Source: Rhizobium leguminosarum (GTDB taxonomy: Bacteria > Pseudomonadota > Alphaproteobacteria > Rhizobiales > Rhizobiaceae). From it: a DNA stretch of 64,000 nt. Below are positions 25,712 to 33,749 of the stretch, piece by piece. Under the pieces are notes generated by a model. That model was given only the letters and a program-made list of their open reading frames with translations. It was not told where the DNA came from and searched no databases. How positions within the stretch are numbered: position 1 is the first letter of the stretch; every line of letters begins with the position of its first letter. A program made the translations under genes and the position numbers. The DNA lies in assembly GCF_004123835.1 (NCBI RefSeq), contig NZ_MZMU01000003.1:310001-374000 (forward strand), read 5' to 3'.

Positions 25712-27202
25712 TTAATGCGAAGCCGCCTCGCTGGCGACAGCCGCCCCCTCGCGCTTCTGGCTTGGCCCGACCGGGATCAGCCAGGTGGTGAAGAAGGTCA
25801 GAACCGCGACGACGACCACGCCCCAGAAGCTCCAGTGCAGCGCCGCATTGAAGACCGAGCGGATCGCCGGATCGGCGGCGAGCGCTGAAAGCCCGGTCGG
25901 CTGGTTCAGCGCCTCGTGCAGGCCTGCCGCCGCCTCGCCGCTCGCATAATGGTTGATGCCGGCATTGAGGATGGCGCCGAGCACGGTGGCGCCGAGCGTA
26001 TTGCCGAGACTGCGGGAAAAGATGATCGAGGCAGTGGCGCTGCCGCGCATCGACCATTCGACGCTGTCCTGCACCAGCACGATGCTGGTAAGGCTGATCA
26101 GACCCATGCCGAAGCCCATGAAGAAGGAACCGGCGCCAGCAATGACCGGCGAACTGTCAGGGGTCAGGAACAACAGGAAACAGGCGCCGAAAGGAAACAT
26201 CAGGCTGCCGACGCGCAGCGTGCGGCGGATGCCGAAGGCCTTGTAGAAGCGGCTGGAGAGCATCACTGCCAAGGGCCAGCCGACGACGAGCATGGTGAGC
26301 GTGAACCCCGCGACAAGAGGCGAGCGGCCGAGCACGCCCTGCACATAGAGCGGCAGGATTGTCGAAAGCCCGATCAGCGCCATGCCGGCCAGCAGCGTCG
26401 CCGTATTGCTGGTCGCAATCAGCCTTCGGCTCCACAGCGGGATCGAGATGATCGGCTCCGGCGCCCGCTTCTCCTGGGCGAGAAAGAGCAGGCCCGAGAC
26501 CACGAAGACGGCGAAAAGCGAAAGCAGGATCCAGGCGCTCGCATCGGTTTCCGTCAGCATGACGAGAAGTGCCACGATCGAGATCGAAAACAGCACCGAT
26601 CCGAGGTAATCGATCTTTGCCTGCTTGTGCGCCACATCCTCCTTCAGGAAGATCATGAAGGCGATGATCGAGATGACGCCGATCGGCAGGTTGATCCAGA
26701 AGATCCAGGCCCAGGAGATGTTGTCGACGATGATGCCGCCGGCAAGCGGCCCGACGACGGCCGAGGTCGCCCAGACAGTTGCCATCGCGCCCTGCACGCG
26801 GCCGCGTTCTTCTAGCTTGAAGAGATCGCCGATGATCGTCATCGTCACCGGCTGGATGGCGCCGGCGCCGAGCCCCTGCAGCAGCCGGAACAGCACCAGC
26901 GACATCATCGACCAGGCAAGCCCGCAGAGAGCCGAGCCGACCAAGAAGATCAGGATGCCGCCGATCAGCACCGGCTTGCGCCCGAAAATGTCGGAAAGCT
27001 TGCCGTAGATGACCGTCGTCGTCGACTGCGCCAGCAGGAAGGCCGAAAACACCCAGCTGTAATAGGAAAAGCCGCCGAGTTCCCCGACGATGCGCGGCAT
27101 CGCGGTCGCCACGATCGTCGCCTCGATCGCCACCATGAAGGTCGCGAGCATGATGGTGGCGACGATAAGCACGCGGTTCGAGCGTTGCGCTGCATTCGAC
27201 AT
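25712..27202 (-). CDS. DHA2-family drug:H+ exporter (EmrB/QacA type)
   Basis: MFS exporter of 496 residues with about 14 membrane segments. Family motifs are motif A GKLSDIFGRKPVLI (about residues 67-80), FRLLQGLGAGAIQPV (about 104-118) and the motif C-like TSAVVGPLAGGIIVDN (about 146-161), with Asp/Glu in IEATIVATAMPRI in segment 1. AGAGGA lies before ATG 27202. No membrane-fusion partner is adjacent, so it probably acts at the inner membrane alone. Substrates are unknown. Confidence 0.9.
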   Translation of the reverse strand: MSNAAQRSNRVLIVATIMLATFMVAIEATIVATAMPRIVGELGGFSYYSWVFSAFLLAQSTTTVIYGKLSDIFGRKPVLIGGILIFLVGSALCGLAWSMMSLVLFRLLQGLGAGAIQPVTMTIIGDLFKLEERGRVQGAMATVWATSAVVGPLAGGIIVDNISWAWIFWINLPIGVISIIAFMIFLKEDVAHKQAKIDYLGSVLFSISIVALLVMLTETDASAWILLSLFAVFVVSGLLFLAQEKRAPEPIISIPLWSRRLIATSNTATLLAGMALIGLSTILPLYVQGVLGRSPLVAGFTLTMLVVGWPLAVMLSSRFYKAFGIRRTLRVGSLMFPFGACFLLFLTPDSSPVIAGAGSFFMGFGMGLISLTSIVLVQDSVEWSMRGSATASIIFSRSLGNTLGATVLGAILNAGINHYASGEAAAGLHEALNQPTGLSALAADPAIRSVFNAALHWSFWGVVVVAVLTFFTTWLIPVGPSQKREGAAVASEAASH

Positions 27203-27461
27203 GACGATCCTCTTCGGGTGCTCCGCAGATGCCGGAAATATCGGCAGGCTGGCGAGATGTGGGGCGATGCGCCGCTTGCGGAGTGATGCCGTCCTTTTAC
27301 GACCTCAGGGCTGAACGGTAAAGCAGGCCGCGACCGGTTTCTGACAGCAGCCATTGGTTTCGCGTAATGTCAGGGAAGTTTCGGTCGAAGGCGAAGGCCC
27401 GGCGCCATTTCCGATCCGGGCCTTCGGTTTGCCAGAAGGAAAGGCGAACATCGCCTCATCC

Positions 27462-27830
27462 TCATTGCGGGCATGCCTCACCCAGCGAACCGGTATCCGC
27501 GCTTCCGCTGGTGCAACCCGGCGTCTGCTGCAGATTAGGATTGACCCCGCCGGGATTGATCGTACTGCGGCCGCTGTTGAGATTGACGCCGCCATTGCCG
27601 GTGGTGCCGGAATCGGTGCCCACAGACCCGGTGCCCGTCGCACCACCGCCGACAGAACCAGTGCCGGCCGACCCGGCGCCTGCGGAACCGGTACCCGAAC
27701 TCCCCGATCCGCCGATAACCGGTGCCACCGAAAGCCGCCCATTGGCATCCGCACCCCCGGCCGTCTGCGCCAGCGCGGAGCCGGCCAGACCGATCGAAAG
27801 CAGTGATATCGCGATGAACTTGCAGGACAT
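27462..27830 (-). CDS. Secreted Gly/Ser/Thr-rich repeat protein
   Basis: Protein of 122 residues. The signal peptide MSCKFIAISLLSIGLAGSAL ends in AQ (cut after ALA, about residue 21). The mature part is low in complexity, with repeated GTGS and GAGSAGTGSV units (about residues 45-80), and ends in a Cys-containing tail (PGCTSGSADTGSLGEACP). GGAGA lies before ATG 27830. I know no family. It could be a small exported structural or matrix-like protein. Confidence 0.6.
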   Translation of the reverse strand: MSCKFIAISLLSIGLAGSALAQTAGGADANGRLSVAPVIGGSGSSGTGSAGAGSAGTGSVGGGATGTGSVGTDSGTTGNGGVNLNSGRSTINPGGVNPNLQQTPGCTSGSADTGSLGEACPQ

Positions 27831-27998
27831 GATTTTCTCCATGCTTGTTGTCTCAGGGAGAAAACCGGCACGGGGGCGGCATTGTTCCTGTCGGGGTTGC
27901 GGTTTTCACGTTCGTTTGATTGGTCATTTTCCACCGCTCCGAGCTCGAAGTCGCACCGAGAAACTCATAGCGCTCCTCGACCTTCTCGATGGGGGCCT

Positions 27999-28592
27999 TT
28001 ACGCCTTTGGCCCCTCTAGAACTCTGAACCAGTCGCGTATTGACATCTGAAGGCGGTCAACCTCGTCATCCGCGAGCACTCCGCAATGCGCGATTGTCCC
28101 TCGTAACATGTTCAGCCCATGCAACACGCGGTTCATCGAGTCGACGCCTCGTAGCATTCCTGCGAAGTCCGACCAGTTGGCCCGCATGATGTCTGCTAGC
28201 TGCCCAAATGTGGAGTAGTCAATCAGCGCATTAGAACGCATGGTCCACGCAGCTTGATCTTCGCGGTCTCGGTTCTTCTTCACCTCGTCCCGCACCGCTT
28301 GAGGAACATGAGTGTCCCACCATCCAGCCCCATGCGCGGTTTCCATCGTATCGATGATAAGGCGGCGAATATCGTTTTCAAGCATGTAGAACACCTCGTA
28401 GTACATCGACATCTTGGATGCATTGTTACGATTGGCGAGTTCAAACTGCTTAATGAACGGTTCCATGCGCTCATCAATGAAGGTACCGCCGCGCCTTCTA
28501 GCGCCGGGATTATGTTCCTCCAAAGCGTCTCTGAGACCTGACTCAATGACAGCGCATTTCAATAGGAAAAGCTCAATGGTGTGCTCACTCAA
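27999..28592 (-). CDS. Swt1-type HEPN domain protein
   Basis: Helical protein of 197 residues. The C-terminal half has the Swt1-like HEPN pattern: ENDIRRLIIDTME, WWDTHVPQAVRDEVKKNRDR, YSTFGQLADIMRANWSDF, then LNMLRGTIAHCGVLADDE. RGTIAH fits the R-x4-H catalytic motif of HEPN ribonucleases, though the Asn that often follows the Arg is Gly here. ATG 28592 overlaps the DUF5343 stop (ATGA), so the pair is translationally coupled. HEPN proteins often act as toxins or in phage defence; that role is inferred. Base composition is lower in GC than the flanks, which suggests transfer. Confidence 0.72.
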   Translation of the reverse strand: MSEHTIELFLLKCAVIESGLRDALEEHNPGARRRGGTFIDERMEPFIKQFELANRNNASKMSMYYEVFYMLENDIRRLIIDTMETAHGAGWWDTHVPQAVRDEVKKNRDREDQAAWTMRSNALIDYSTFGQLADIMRANWSDFAGMLRGVDSMNRVLHGLNMLRGTIAHCGVLADDEVDRLQMSIRDWFRVLEGPKA

Positions 28593-29350
28593 TTTAAGAG
28601 ATTTCCTTTTAGACTCTTGAAAATCGCATTGAAGACCTCAACGTTGGTCGTCTCGGGCAGGACCACATTGATATTGTAAACTAGTTGCAGCGGCTTGCTT
28701 TGGTTAGCAGCAAACCGTGGAGCGTCCTCGCTGGAAGTCCCATGGTCAGTCTGAGCCTCAACGTGATGCGCCTCTGTCTTCACGCCTTTTGCGTACTCTT
28801 GGAAGCACTGAAAAGTTGACAGCATAAATTTAAGAATGCGGTCGTTCTTGGTCAGGCCAGTAATGGCGACTAAGATGTCGGTGAGTGTGCTCTCCGTGGC
28901 ATTGTGTGCGTAGCTATTTCGCCGAAAGACTTCAGCGAAGCCATTTCGCATGGCCTGAAGAGCAGCCGTAGGTCTTCCGCCCTCGGTCTGAAATTGCGCG
29001 TAAAGTTCGGTCGGAACGCCGCCTTGATTCAGCATTTGAGTTGTCTTCAAGATGGGAATAATGGGCCTTGCAGCGCCACCGGACGCCTCTAAGACAGTGC
29101 TAAGGAAGTCAGTACTGAAGACTGGCGGCTTTTCGGCATTGGGTATCTTTTCCAGAACCCGCTTAAGCACACCAGGGCTGACGGTGTACGGAATGTTCCC
29201 CGGTATTTTTCTTCGGGTAGGTTCAGTGTTCTGTAGCTGCGCTTCAGTTATTTCAGGCGTTACTGAGACTATGGCCTCTGAGGTGACTTTCACCGGCTCT
29301 CTCCTGCGGCGCGGTTCCGCTCTCGGCGCTACTTCTTCGTCATCAGCCAT
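28589..29350 (-). CDS. DUF5343 family protein
   Basis: Protein of 253 residues. The first 45 residues are charged and probably disordered. The DUF5343 core follows: PYTVSPGVLKRVLEKI (about residues 52-67), GGAARPIIPILK (about 88-99), GVPTELYAQF and MRNGFAEVF. The C-terminal LVYNINVVLPETTNVEVF to FKSLKGNLL is also family-like. ATG 29350 is chosen, with GGGGGGCGAA upstream; a TTG 15 bases earlier is possible. First gene of a two-gene unit with the HEPN protein. The molecular function of DUF5343 is not known to me. An antitoxin, sensor or partner role for the HEPN protein is inferred only from coupling. Confidence 0.75.
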   Translation of the reverse strand: MADDEEVAPRAEPRRRREPVKVTSEAIVSVTPEITEAQLQNTEPTRRKIPGNIPYTVSPGVLKRVLEKIPNAEKPPVFSTDFLSTVLEASGGAARPIIPILKTTQMLNQGGVPTELYAQFQTEGGRPTAALQAMRNGFAEVFRRNSYAHNATESTLTDILVAITGLTKNDRILKFMLSTFQCFQEYAKGVKTEAHHVEAQTDHGTSSEDAPRFAANQSKPLQLVYNINVVLPETTNVEVFNAIFKSLKGNLLN

Positions 29351-29689
29351 TTCGCCCCCCAGCAAGTTGCATTAATTTAATAGTACATCTTTAGTGATTC
29401 GCGCGCATCTTGCTACGGTATCGTCAAATAAATCCCCGCCTTTAGCTCAATGAGCAAGGAAATATCAATCCGGACTGATGGAAACCGCAGCTGAGATACA
29501 TGACCGCTCTGGCCTACAAACGGTCATTGTTCCCTGTCGCATAAACTATTCTGGCTTTGAAGCCACAGCGCGCGCAGTTCAGCCTCAGGCACGCTGTTGG
29601 CTAAAGCCGCAAGATCGAGCGTCGTAGGGCGACTGCTTGTCTGTTGGCGTCGGCTGACAGCCAGCCGTTGCCGACTTCGATCGGATATG
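29351..29689. other. AT-rich gap between the DUF5343 gene and the recombinase remnant
   Basis: No convincing gene. TTAATTTAATAGTACAT near 29380-29396 is the likely promoter region of the DUF5343-HEPN unit. The rest appears to be decayed sequence. Confidence 0.4.
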
Positions 29690-29990
29690 CCTTGTCACCG
29701 CAGCGCTGTCTTCTCCCAATATCTCCAAGAGTGAGACGGAGCCTTACGTGGATCGGTGATGCCGATCCTACGAACCCTTTCAGCTAGCGGTTCGCCGTTG
29801 CTTTGCTTTTGTGTCGGCTGGCGTCATCGCCGCGGGCCCTCGCTGCTTTGCGGGACACCTCCCTGTAGGAGAGAGGATCTTTCCCTTGACTTGACGAACG
29901 CGAGAAAGCCGTCAGCGATACGGCGGGATGGATGGGCACTCTGCGCTCGCTGCCTTCATCCAGGATCGCCTCACCATCAGGCGGGCTGTG
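29690..29990 (-). pseudogene. Decayed tyrosine recombinase (phage-type integrase), C-terminal part
   Basis: Reading the minus strand in shifting frames gives two integrase-like blocks. EGSERRVPIHP (29925-29957) matches the stretch before the catalytic domain's second half. GITDPRKAPSHSWR (29722-29763) contains the H-x-x-R box of tyrosine recombinases and is preceded by LAERVRRI. At least one frameshift separates them (near 29915) and a stop follows ALR. The N-terminal half and the final Tyr box are missing. It lies between the tRNA-Thr 3' end and the DUF5343-HEPN genes, as expected for the integrase of a small tRNA-inserted island that has since decayed. Confidence 0.65.
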
Positions 29991-30065
29991 ATCTTCATGC
30001 AGGAGAAAGCTACCGAAACATTAATATCATTGAATGATTAATGAACCGAAGGACAAAGAAGAAAA

Positions 30066-30141
30066 TGGTGCCGCTTGCAGGACTCGAACCTGCGACCCCA
30101 TCATTACGAATGATGTGCTCTACCACCTGAGCTAAAGCGGC
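30066..30141 (-). tRNA. tRNA-Thr(CGU)
   Basis: A 76-base cloverleaf with encoded CCA. The acceptor stem is GCCGCTT / AAGCGGC, the anticodon stem is CATCA / TGATG with loop TTCGTAA (anticodon CGT), and the T arm is GCAGG TTCGAGT CCTGC. Its 3' end faces the recombinase remnant and the DUF5343-HEPN genes. Confidence 0.97.
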
Positions 30142-30263
30142 GTTTCACGGCCGAAGCATGCGGCCTGCGATTTGCATGGCGCTGATACAGCCATTGTCTG
30201 AAGATTTCAAGCACCCTGTCATGGCTTTGGCAAAAAAGAGGGGCGGGGCCAAGAAGGCGCGCC

Positions 30264-31223
30264 TCAGAGCGCCAGCCGGGTCCGCGCCGCCCTGTATTCG
30301 GCCTCCAGCCGGTCGACGAGTTTTGCCACCGGCTCGACGGCCTTGATGGCGCTGATGCCCTGGCCACTGCCCCATATGTCCTTCCAGGCCTTGGCGCCGC
30401 CGACAGCCTGCTCGAAATCCATCTTCGAGACATCGGCAAGCGGCAGGTTGTCGGGGTCCATGCCGGCAGCCACGATCGAAGGCTTGAGATAGTTGCCGTG
30501 CACGCCGGTGAAATAGTTGGAATAGACGATGTCGCTGGCCGCCCCTTCGACGATCGCCTGCTTGTAGGCGTCCGCGGCGCGGGCTTCTTGCGTTGCGATG
30601 AAGGGCGAGCCGATATAGGCCATGTCGGCGCCCATCGCTTCTGCGGCGAGGATCGCGCCGCCGGTGGCGATTGCGCCGGCCAGCAGCAGCGGCCCGTCGA
30701 ACCATTCGCGGATTTCCTGGACGAGCGCAAAGGGCGACAGCGTGCCGGCATGGCCGCCGGCGCCGGCGGCGACCGCAATCAGCCCGTCGGCGCCCTTGCG
30801 GATCGCCGAATGGGCGTGGCGGTTGTTGATAATGTCATGCAGCACGATGCCGCCATAGGAATGCACGGCCGCATTGACCTCCGGCACGGCGCCGAGCGAG
30901 GAGATGACGATCGGCACCTTGTATTTGACGCAGAGCGTGAGGTCGTGCTCCAGCCGCTTGTTCGACATGTGGACGATCTGGTTGACGGCGAAGGGCGCAG
31001 CCGGCCGCTCGGGATGGGTGGCGTCGTGGCGGGCGAGCTCCTCGGTAATCTCAGCCAGCCATTCGTCGAGCTGGCTTTCCGGCCGGGCGTTCAGTGCCGG
31101 AAACGCCCCGACGATGCCGGCCTTGCATTGCGCCAGTGTCAGCGCCGGATGCGAGATGATGAACAGCGGCGAGCCGATGACCGGCAGTCTCAGTTTATCC
31201 CTCAGGATCGGGGGCAGGGCCAT
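30264..31223 (-). CDS. Nitronate monooxygenase / 2-nitropropane dioxygenase family
   Basis: FMN-dependent TIM-barrel enzyme of 319 residues that oxidises alkyl nitronates. Landmarks are LPVIGSPLFIISHPALTLAQ (about residues 13-32), ADGLIAVAAGAGGHAG (about 145-160, phosphate-binding region), LLLAGAIATGGAILAAEAMG (about 178-197) and GADMAYIGSPFIATQEA. GGAGG lies 8 bases before ATG 31223, which I prefer to two ATGs just upstream. Monocistronic by position. The physiological substrate (propionate-3-nitronate or other) is unknown. Confidence 0.87.
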   Translation of the reverse strand: MALPPILRDKLRLPVIGSPLFIISHPALTLAQCKAGIVGAFPALNARPESQLDEWLAEITEELARHDATHPERPAAPFAVNQIVHMSNKRLEHDLTLCVKYKVPIVISSLGAVPEVNAAVHSYGGIVLHDIINNRHAHSAIRKGADGLIAVAAGAGGHAGTLSPFALVQEIREWFDGPLLLAGAIATGGAILAAEAMGADMAYIGSPFIATQEARAADAYKQAIVEGAASDIVYSNYFTGVHGNYLKPSIVAAGMDPDNLPLADVSKMDFEQAVGGAKAWKDIWGSGQGISAIKAVEPVAKLVDRLEAEYRAARTRLAL

Positions 31224-31508
31224 GGTCATCACCTCCATTGACGTTTACGAAAACGTCAATCTCATAACAGAGATGAAAAGGCGATAAAAGACCGGCTGCC
31301 ATGCCTTCGTCGATTTCGGCCCGAATATATACGTCCGAGAAAGCTAATAGAATAAGGCCCGTAAGCGGTGAAAGCTGCCGATATCCCCGCCGATCGACCG
31401 GGGCCGGGCCTGCAAGGCTTGCGGTTTGCCGCACTTGCCGCTACCGAATTTTGATGGAGAACGGCGGGGATTGCAGTCCGATGCCGAATTCAAGGTGAAG
31501 GACTGAAT

Positions 31509-32693
31509 GTGAGCGGATTAGAAACGGCCATCAGAACAGCGCTCGAAAATTCCGATCGCGACAATCCGGAGGTTCGAGCGAGGATCTATCAGTCGGCTCG
31601 CCAGGCGCTGGAAGCCGGCCTGCGCAAGCAGGATATCACCGACTCCGAGATCGTCGCCCATCATCGCCATCGCCTGGAAAGCACCATCCACGCCATCGAA
31701 GGCGAGGAGCGCGACCGTCTTCACCCCCGCCAGAGGCCGCCTGAAGTGCCCGTGCCGCCGGTCGTGGAAATGCCGGCGCCACCGGTTCATCAAGCCGAAG
31801 CCGATGAGTTCGACGGCCCCGTCGTATCAGGGGAGACCCGCGCGCCCGAGCTTATGCATCGCGGCGATGAGTCCAGCCTCGACGACGTGCATGCCGGCAA
31901 TGCCGATCATCTGGCTGCCGCCCCTGTCGGCGAGGAACGCCTTGCCCGCGGCCAGCGCGCCACCAATATGGATTTCCGCCCGGAGCGGGCGGCGGGTCGC
32001 CGCAAGCCGCGCAAATTCTTTTCGAGGCTGCTCGTCTGGTGCGTCCTGCTGGCCTTCATCGGCATCGGCGCCTGGTGGGCGCATACATCGGGCCTGCTGA
32101 TGACGGCGGCCGAGCGTGACACCAGCGTTGCCAATCCGCCGGCAAGCACCCAGCCCGAGGATTTTACCGGCAATGACGAGAGCGCCGGGAATGCGGGCTC
32201 TCACACCGATCAGCCGGTGACCATCGATCCGCAGAACAGTTTCTCGGCCGATTGGATCCCGCTGTTCAAGCCTGAGGACGCCGACAAGATCCAAAGCGGC
32301 CCGCGGGCGCGCACCGAAAAAATCACCGAGAACGACGGCCCCGCCGTCCGGCTGATTTCCGAAAGCGGTGCAGCCGATGGCAATGTCTCGATCAGCGTGC
32401 CGCCGTCGGTGCTGCAGCAGCTGGCCGGCAAATCCTCGACGATCGCGCTGACGCTGCAATCCACCACCGACGAGCCGACGCAGATCACCGTCGAATGCAA
32501 TTTCCAGACGCTCGGCAATTGCGCCCGCCATCGCTTCAACGTTACTCGGGAAAAGACGGATGCGCTGCTGCAGGTGAAGTTCGACCGCTCGCTCGCGCCG
32601 AATTCGCCGGGCACGCTGACGATCAACAGCGATCTCGACGGCAAGGCGCGCGGCATCAACCTCTTCGCCATCCGCATCCTGCCGGGGCAGTGA
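31509..32693 (+). CDS. Single-span membrane-anchored protein of unknown function
   Basis: Protein of 394 residues with three parts. The first is a cytoplasmic segment (residues 1-170) with helix-rich N-terminal SARQALEAGLRKQDI and a Pro/Glu-rich linker. A single membrane segment LLVWCVLLAFIGIGAWWAHT is at about 176-195. A periplasmic domain follows (about 235-390), predicted beta-rich, with two Cys in ECNFQTLGNCARH (possible disulfide). The start is GTG 31509 with AAGGA upstream. I do not recognise the family; it looks like a conserved rhizobial envelope protein. No operon partner. Confidence 0.7.
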   Translation: MSGLETAIRTALENSDRDNPEVRARIYQSARQALEAGLRKQDITDSEIVAHHRHRLESTIHAIEGEERDRLHPRQRPPEVPVPPVVEMPAPPVHQAEADEFDGPVVSGETRAPELMHRGDESSLDDVHAGNADHLAAAPVGEERLARGQRATNMDFRPERAAGRRKPRKFFSRLLVWCVLLAFIGIGAWWAHTSGLLMTAAERDTSVANPPASTQPEDFTGNDESAGNAGSHTDQPVTIDPQNSFSADWIPLFKPEDADKIQSGPRARTEKITENDGPAVRLISESGAADGNVSISVPPSVLQQLAGKSSTIALTLQSTTDEPTQITVECNFQTLGNCARHRFNVTREKTDALLQVKFDRSLAPNSPGTLTINSDLDGKARGINLFAIRILPGQ

Positions 32694-32720
32694 GGCCAAC
32701 TTCGGTTCCGGGAAGCCAGC

Positions 32721-33602
32721 CTATTTCAGAAAGCCTGGCCCTGAGCCGATGATCTCCTGGTCGACCGTGCCGAGCGCCTGTTTGTCCTTGCCGTCATAAT
32801 CCATCCTGTTCAGCATGTGGCGGATGAGTTCAAGGCGCGCGCGCCGCTTGTCATTGCCGTGGATCACCGTCCAGGGCGCGAAATCCGTATGGGTTTCCTT
32901 CAGCATCCGGTTGCGCTTGTCGCTGTAATCGTCCCATTTCGTCAGCGCCGCGATATCCATCGACGACAGTTTCCAGACCTTTAGCGGATCGTGCCGGCGG
33001 TCGTGGAACCGTTTGAGCTGCATCTCGCGGCCGATATCGAGATAGAATTTGAAGAAGAAGATGCCCTCATGGGCGATGATCTTTTCAAGCTGCGGCGCCT
33101 GTTTGAGGAAATCCTCGTATTGCTGCGGCGTGCAGAAGCCCATGACCGGCTCGACGCCGGCGCGGTTGTACCAGGAGCGGTCGAACAGCACGAATTCGCC
33201 GGCTGTCGGAAACTGCGCGACATAACGCTGGAAATACCATTGTCCCTGCTCGCGGTCGGTCGGCTTGGTCAGCGCCACGACCCGCGCAAGGCGTGGGTTC
33301 ATATTCGCCGAGGAGGCCGAAATCGCGCCGCCCTTGCCGGCAGCGTCGCGCCCTTCGAACAGCGCCATCACCCGCTTGCCGGTCGCCTGCAGCCAGAACT
33401 GCACCTTGACGAGTTCGATCTGCAGCTTTTCCAGCTGCTCCAGATAGTCCTCCTCCTTGAGCTTCTTCTTGTGGGGAAAGTCGCCGGATTCCAGCGCGCG
33501 TTCCTCCACCCAGGCCGGCAGGGTGGGATCGTCGACATCGAAGATGCGCTTCTTTCCGCGGATCTCCAGCTCCACCGCCCTGTTTTCGACGTCCTCGTCC
33601 AT
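32721..33602 (-). CDS. ppk2: Polyphosphate kinase 2
   Basis: PPK2 of 293 residues, which moves phosphate between polyphosphate and nucleotides. Landmarks are Walker [14 protein letters not shown] (about residues 75-87), Walker B-like [20 protein letters not shown] (about 130-149) and the lid [17 protein letters not shown] (about 190-206). GGAGG lies before ATG 33602. It is divergent from phoR with about 150 bases between. The location next to the phosphate regulon fits a role in phosphate storage, but no Pho box is seen in front of it. Confidence 0.93.
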   Translation of the reverse strand: MDEDVENRAVELEIRGKKRIFDVDDPTLPAWVEERALESGDFPHKKKLKEEDYLEQLEKLQIELVKVQFWLQATGKRVMALFEGRDAAGKGGAISASSANMNPRLARVVALTKPTDREQGQWYFQRYVAQFPTAGEFVLFDRSWYNRAGVEPVMGFCTPQQYEDFLKQAPQLEKIIAHEGIFFFKFYLDIGREMQLKRFHDRRHDPLKVWKLSSMDIAALTKWDDYSDKRNRMLKETHTDFAPWTVIHGNDKRRARLELIRHMLNRMDYDGKDKQALGTVDQEIIGSGPGFLK

Positions 33603-33749
33603 ATCAGCCTCCACAGCCCGATCGCTTCTCTTCCTGCAAGCGAACATATTTATCGTTGAAAATCAAATCTCTCGCTATTGACCGGCATTTTTTCGTGGGT
33701 TTCGGCTGCGGCCTTTCGCTTGAGACGCGCTAGCCCGAAAACTTCTGTC

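Noticed and set aside
29756..30037. A 93-codon plus-strand frame next to tRNA-Thr
   Set aside because: The minus strand of the same stretch carries integrase-like peptides, which explain the sequence better. The plus-strand protein resembles nothing I know.
27999..30141. A direct repeat of the tRNA-Thr 3' end at the far side of the island (attachment site)
   Set aside because: I looked for TGGTGCCGCTTGCAGG between 27000 and 28600 and did not find it, so the island boundary on that side stays undefined.
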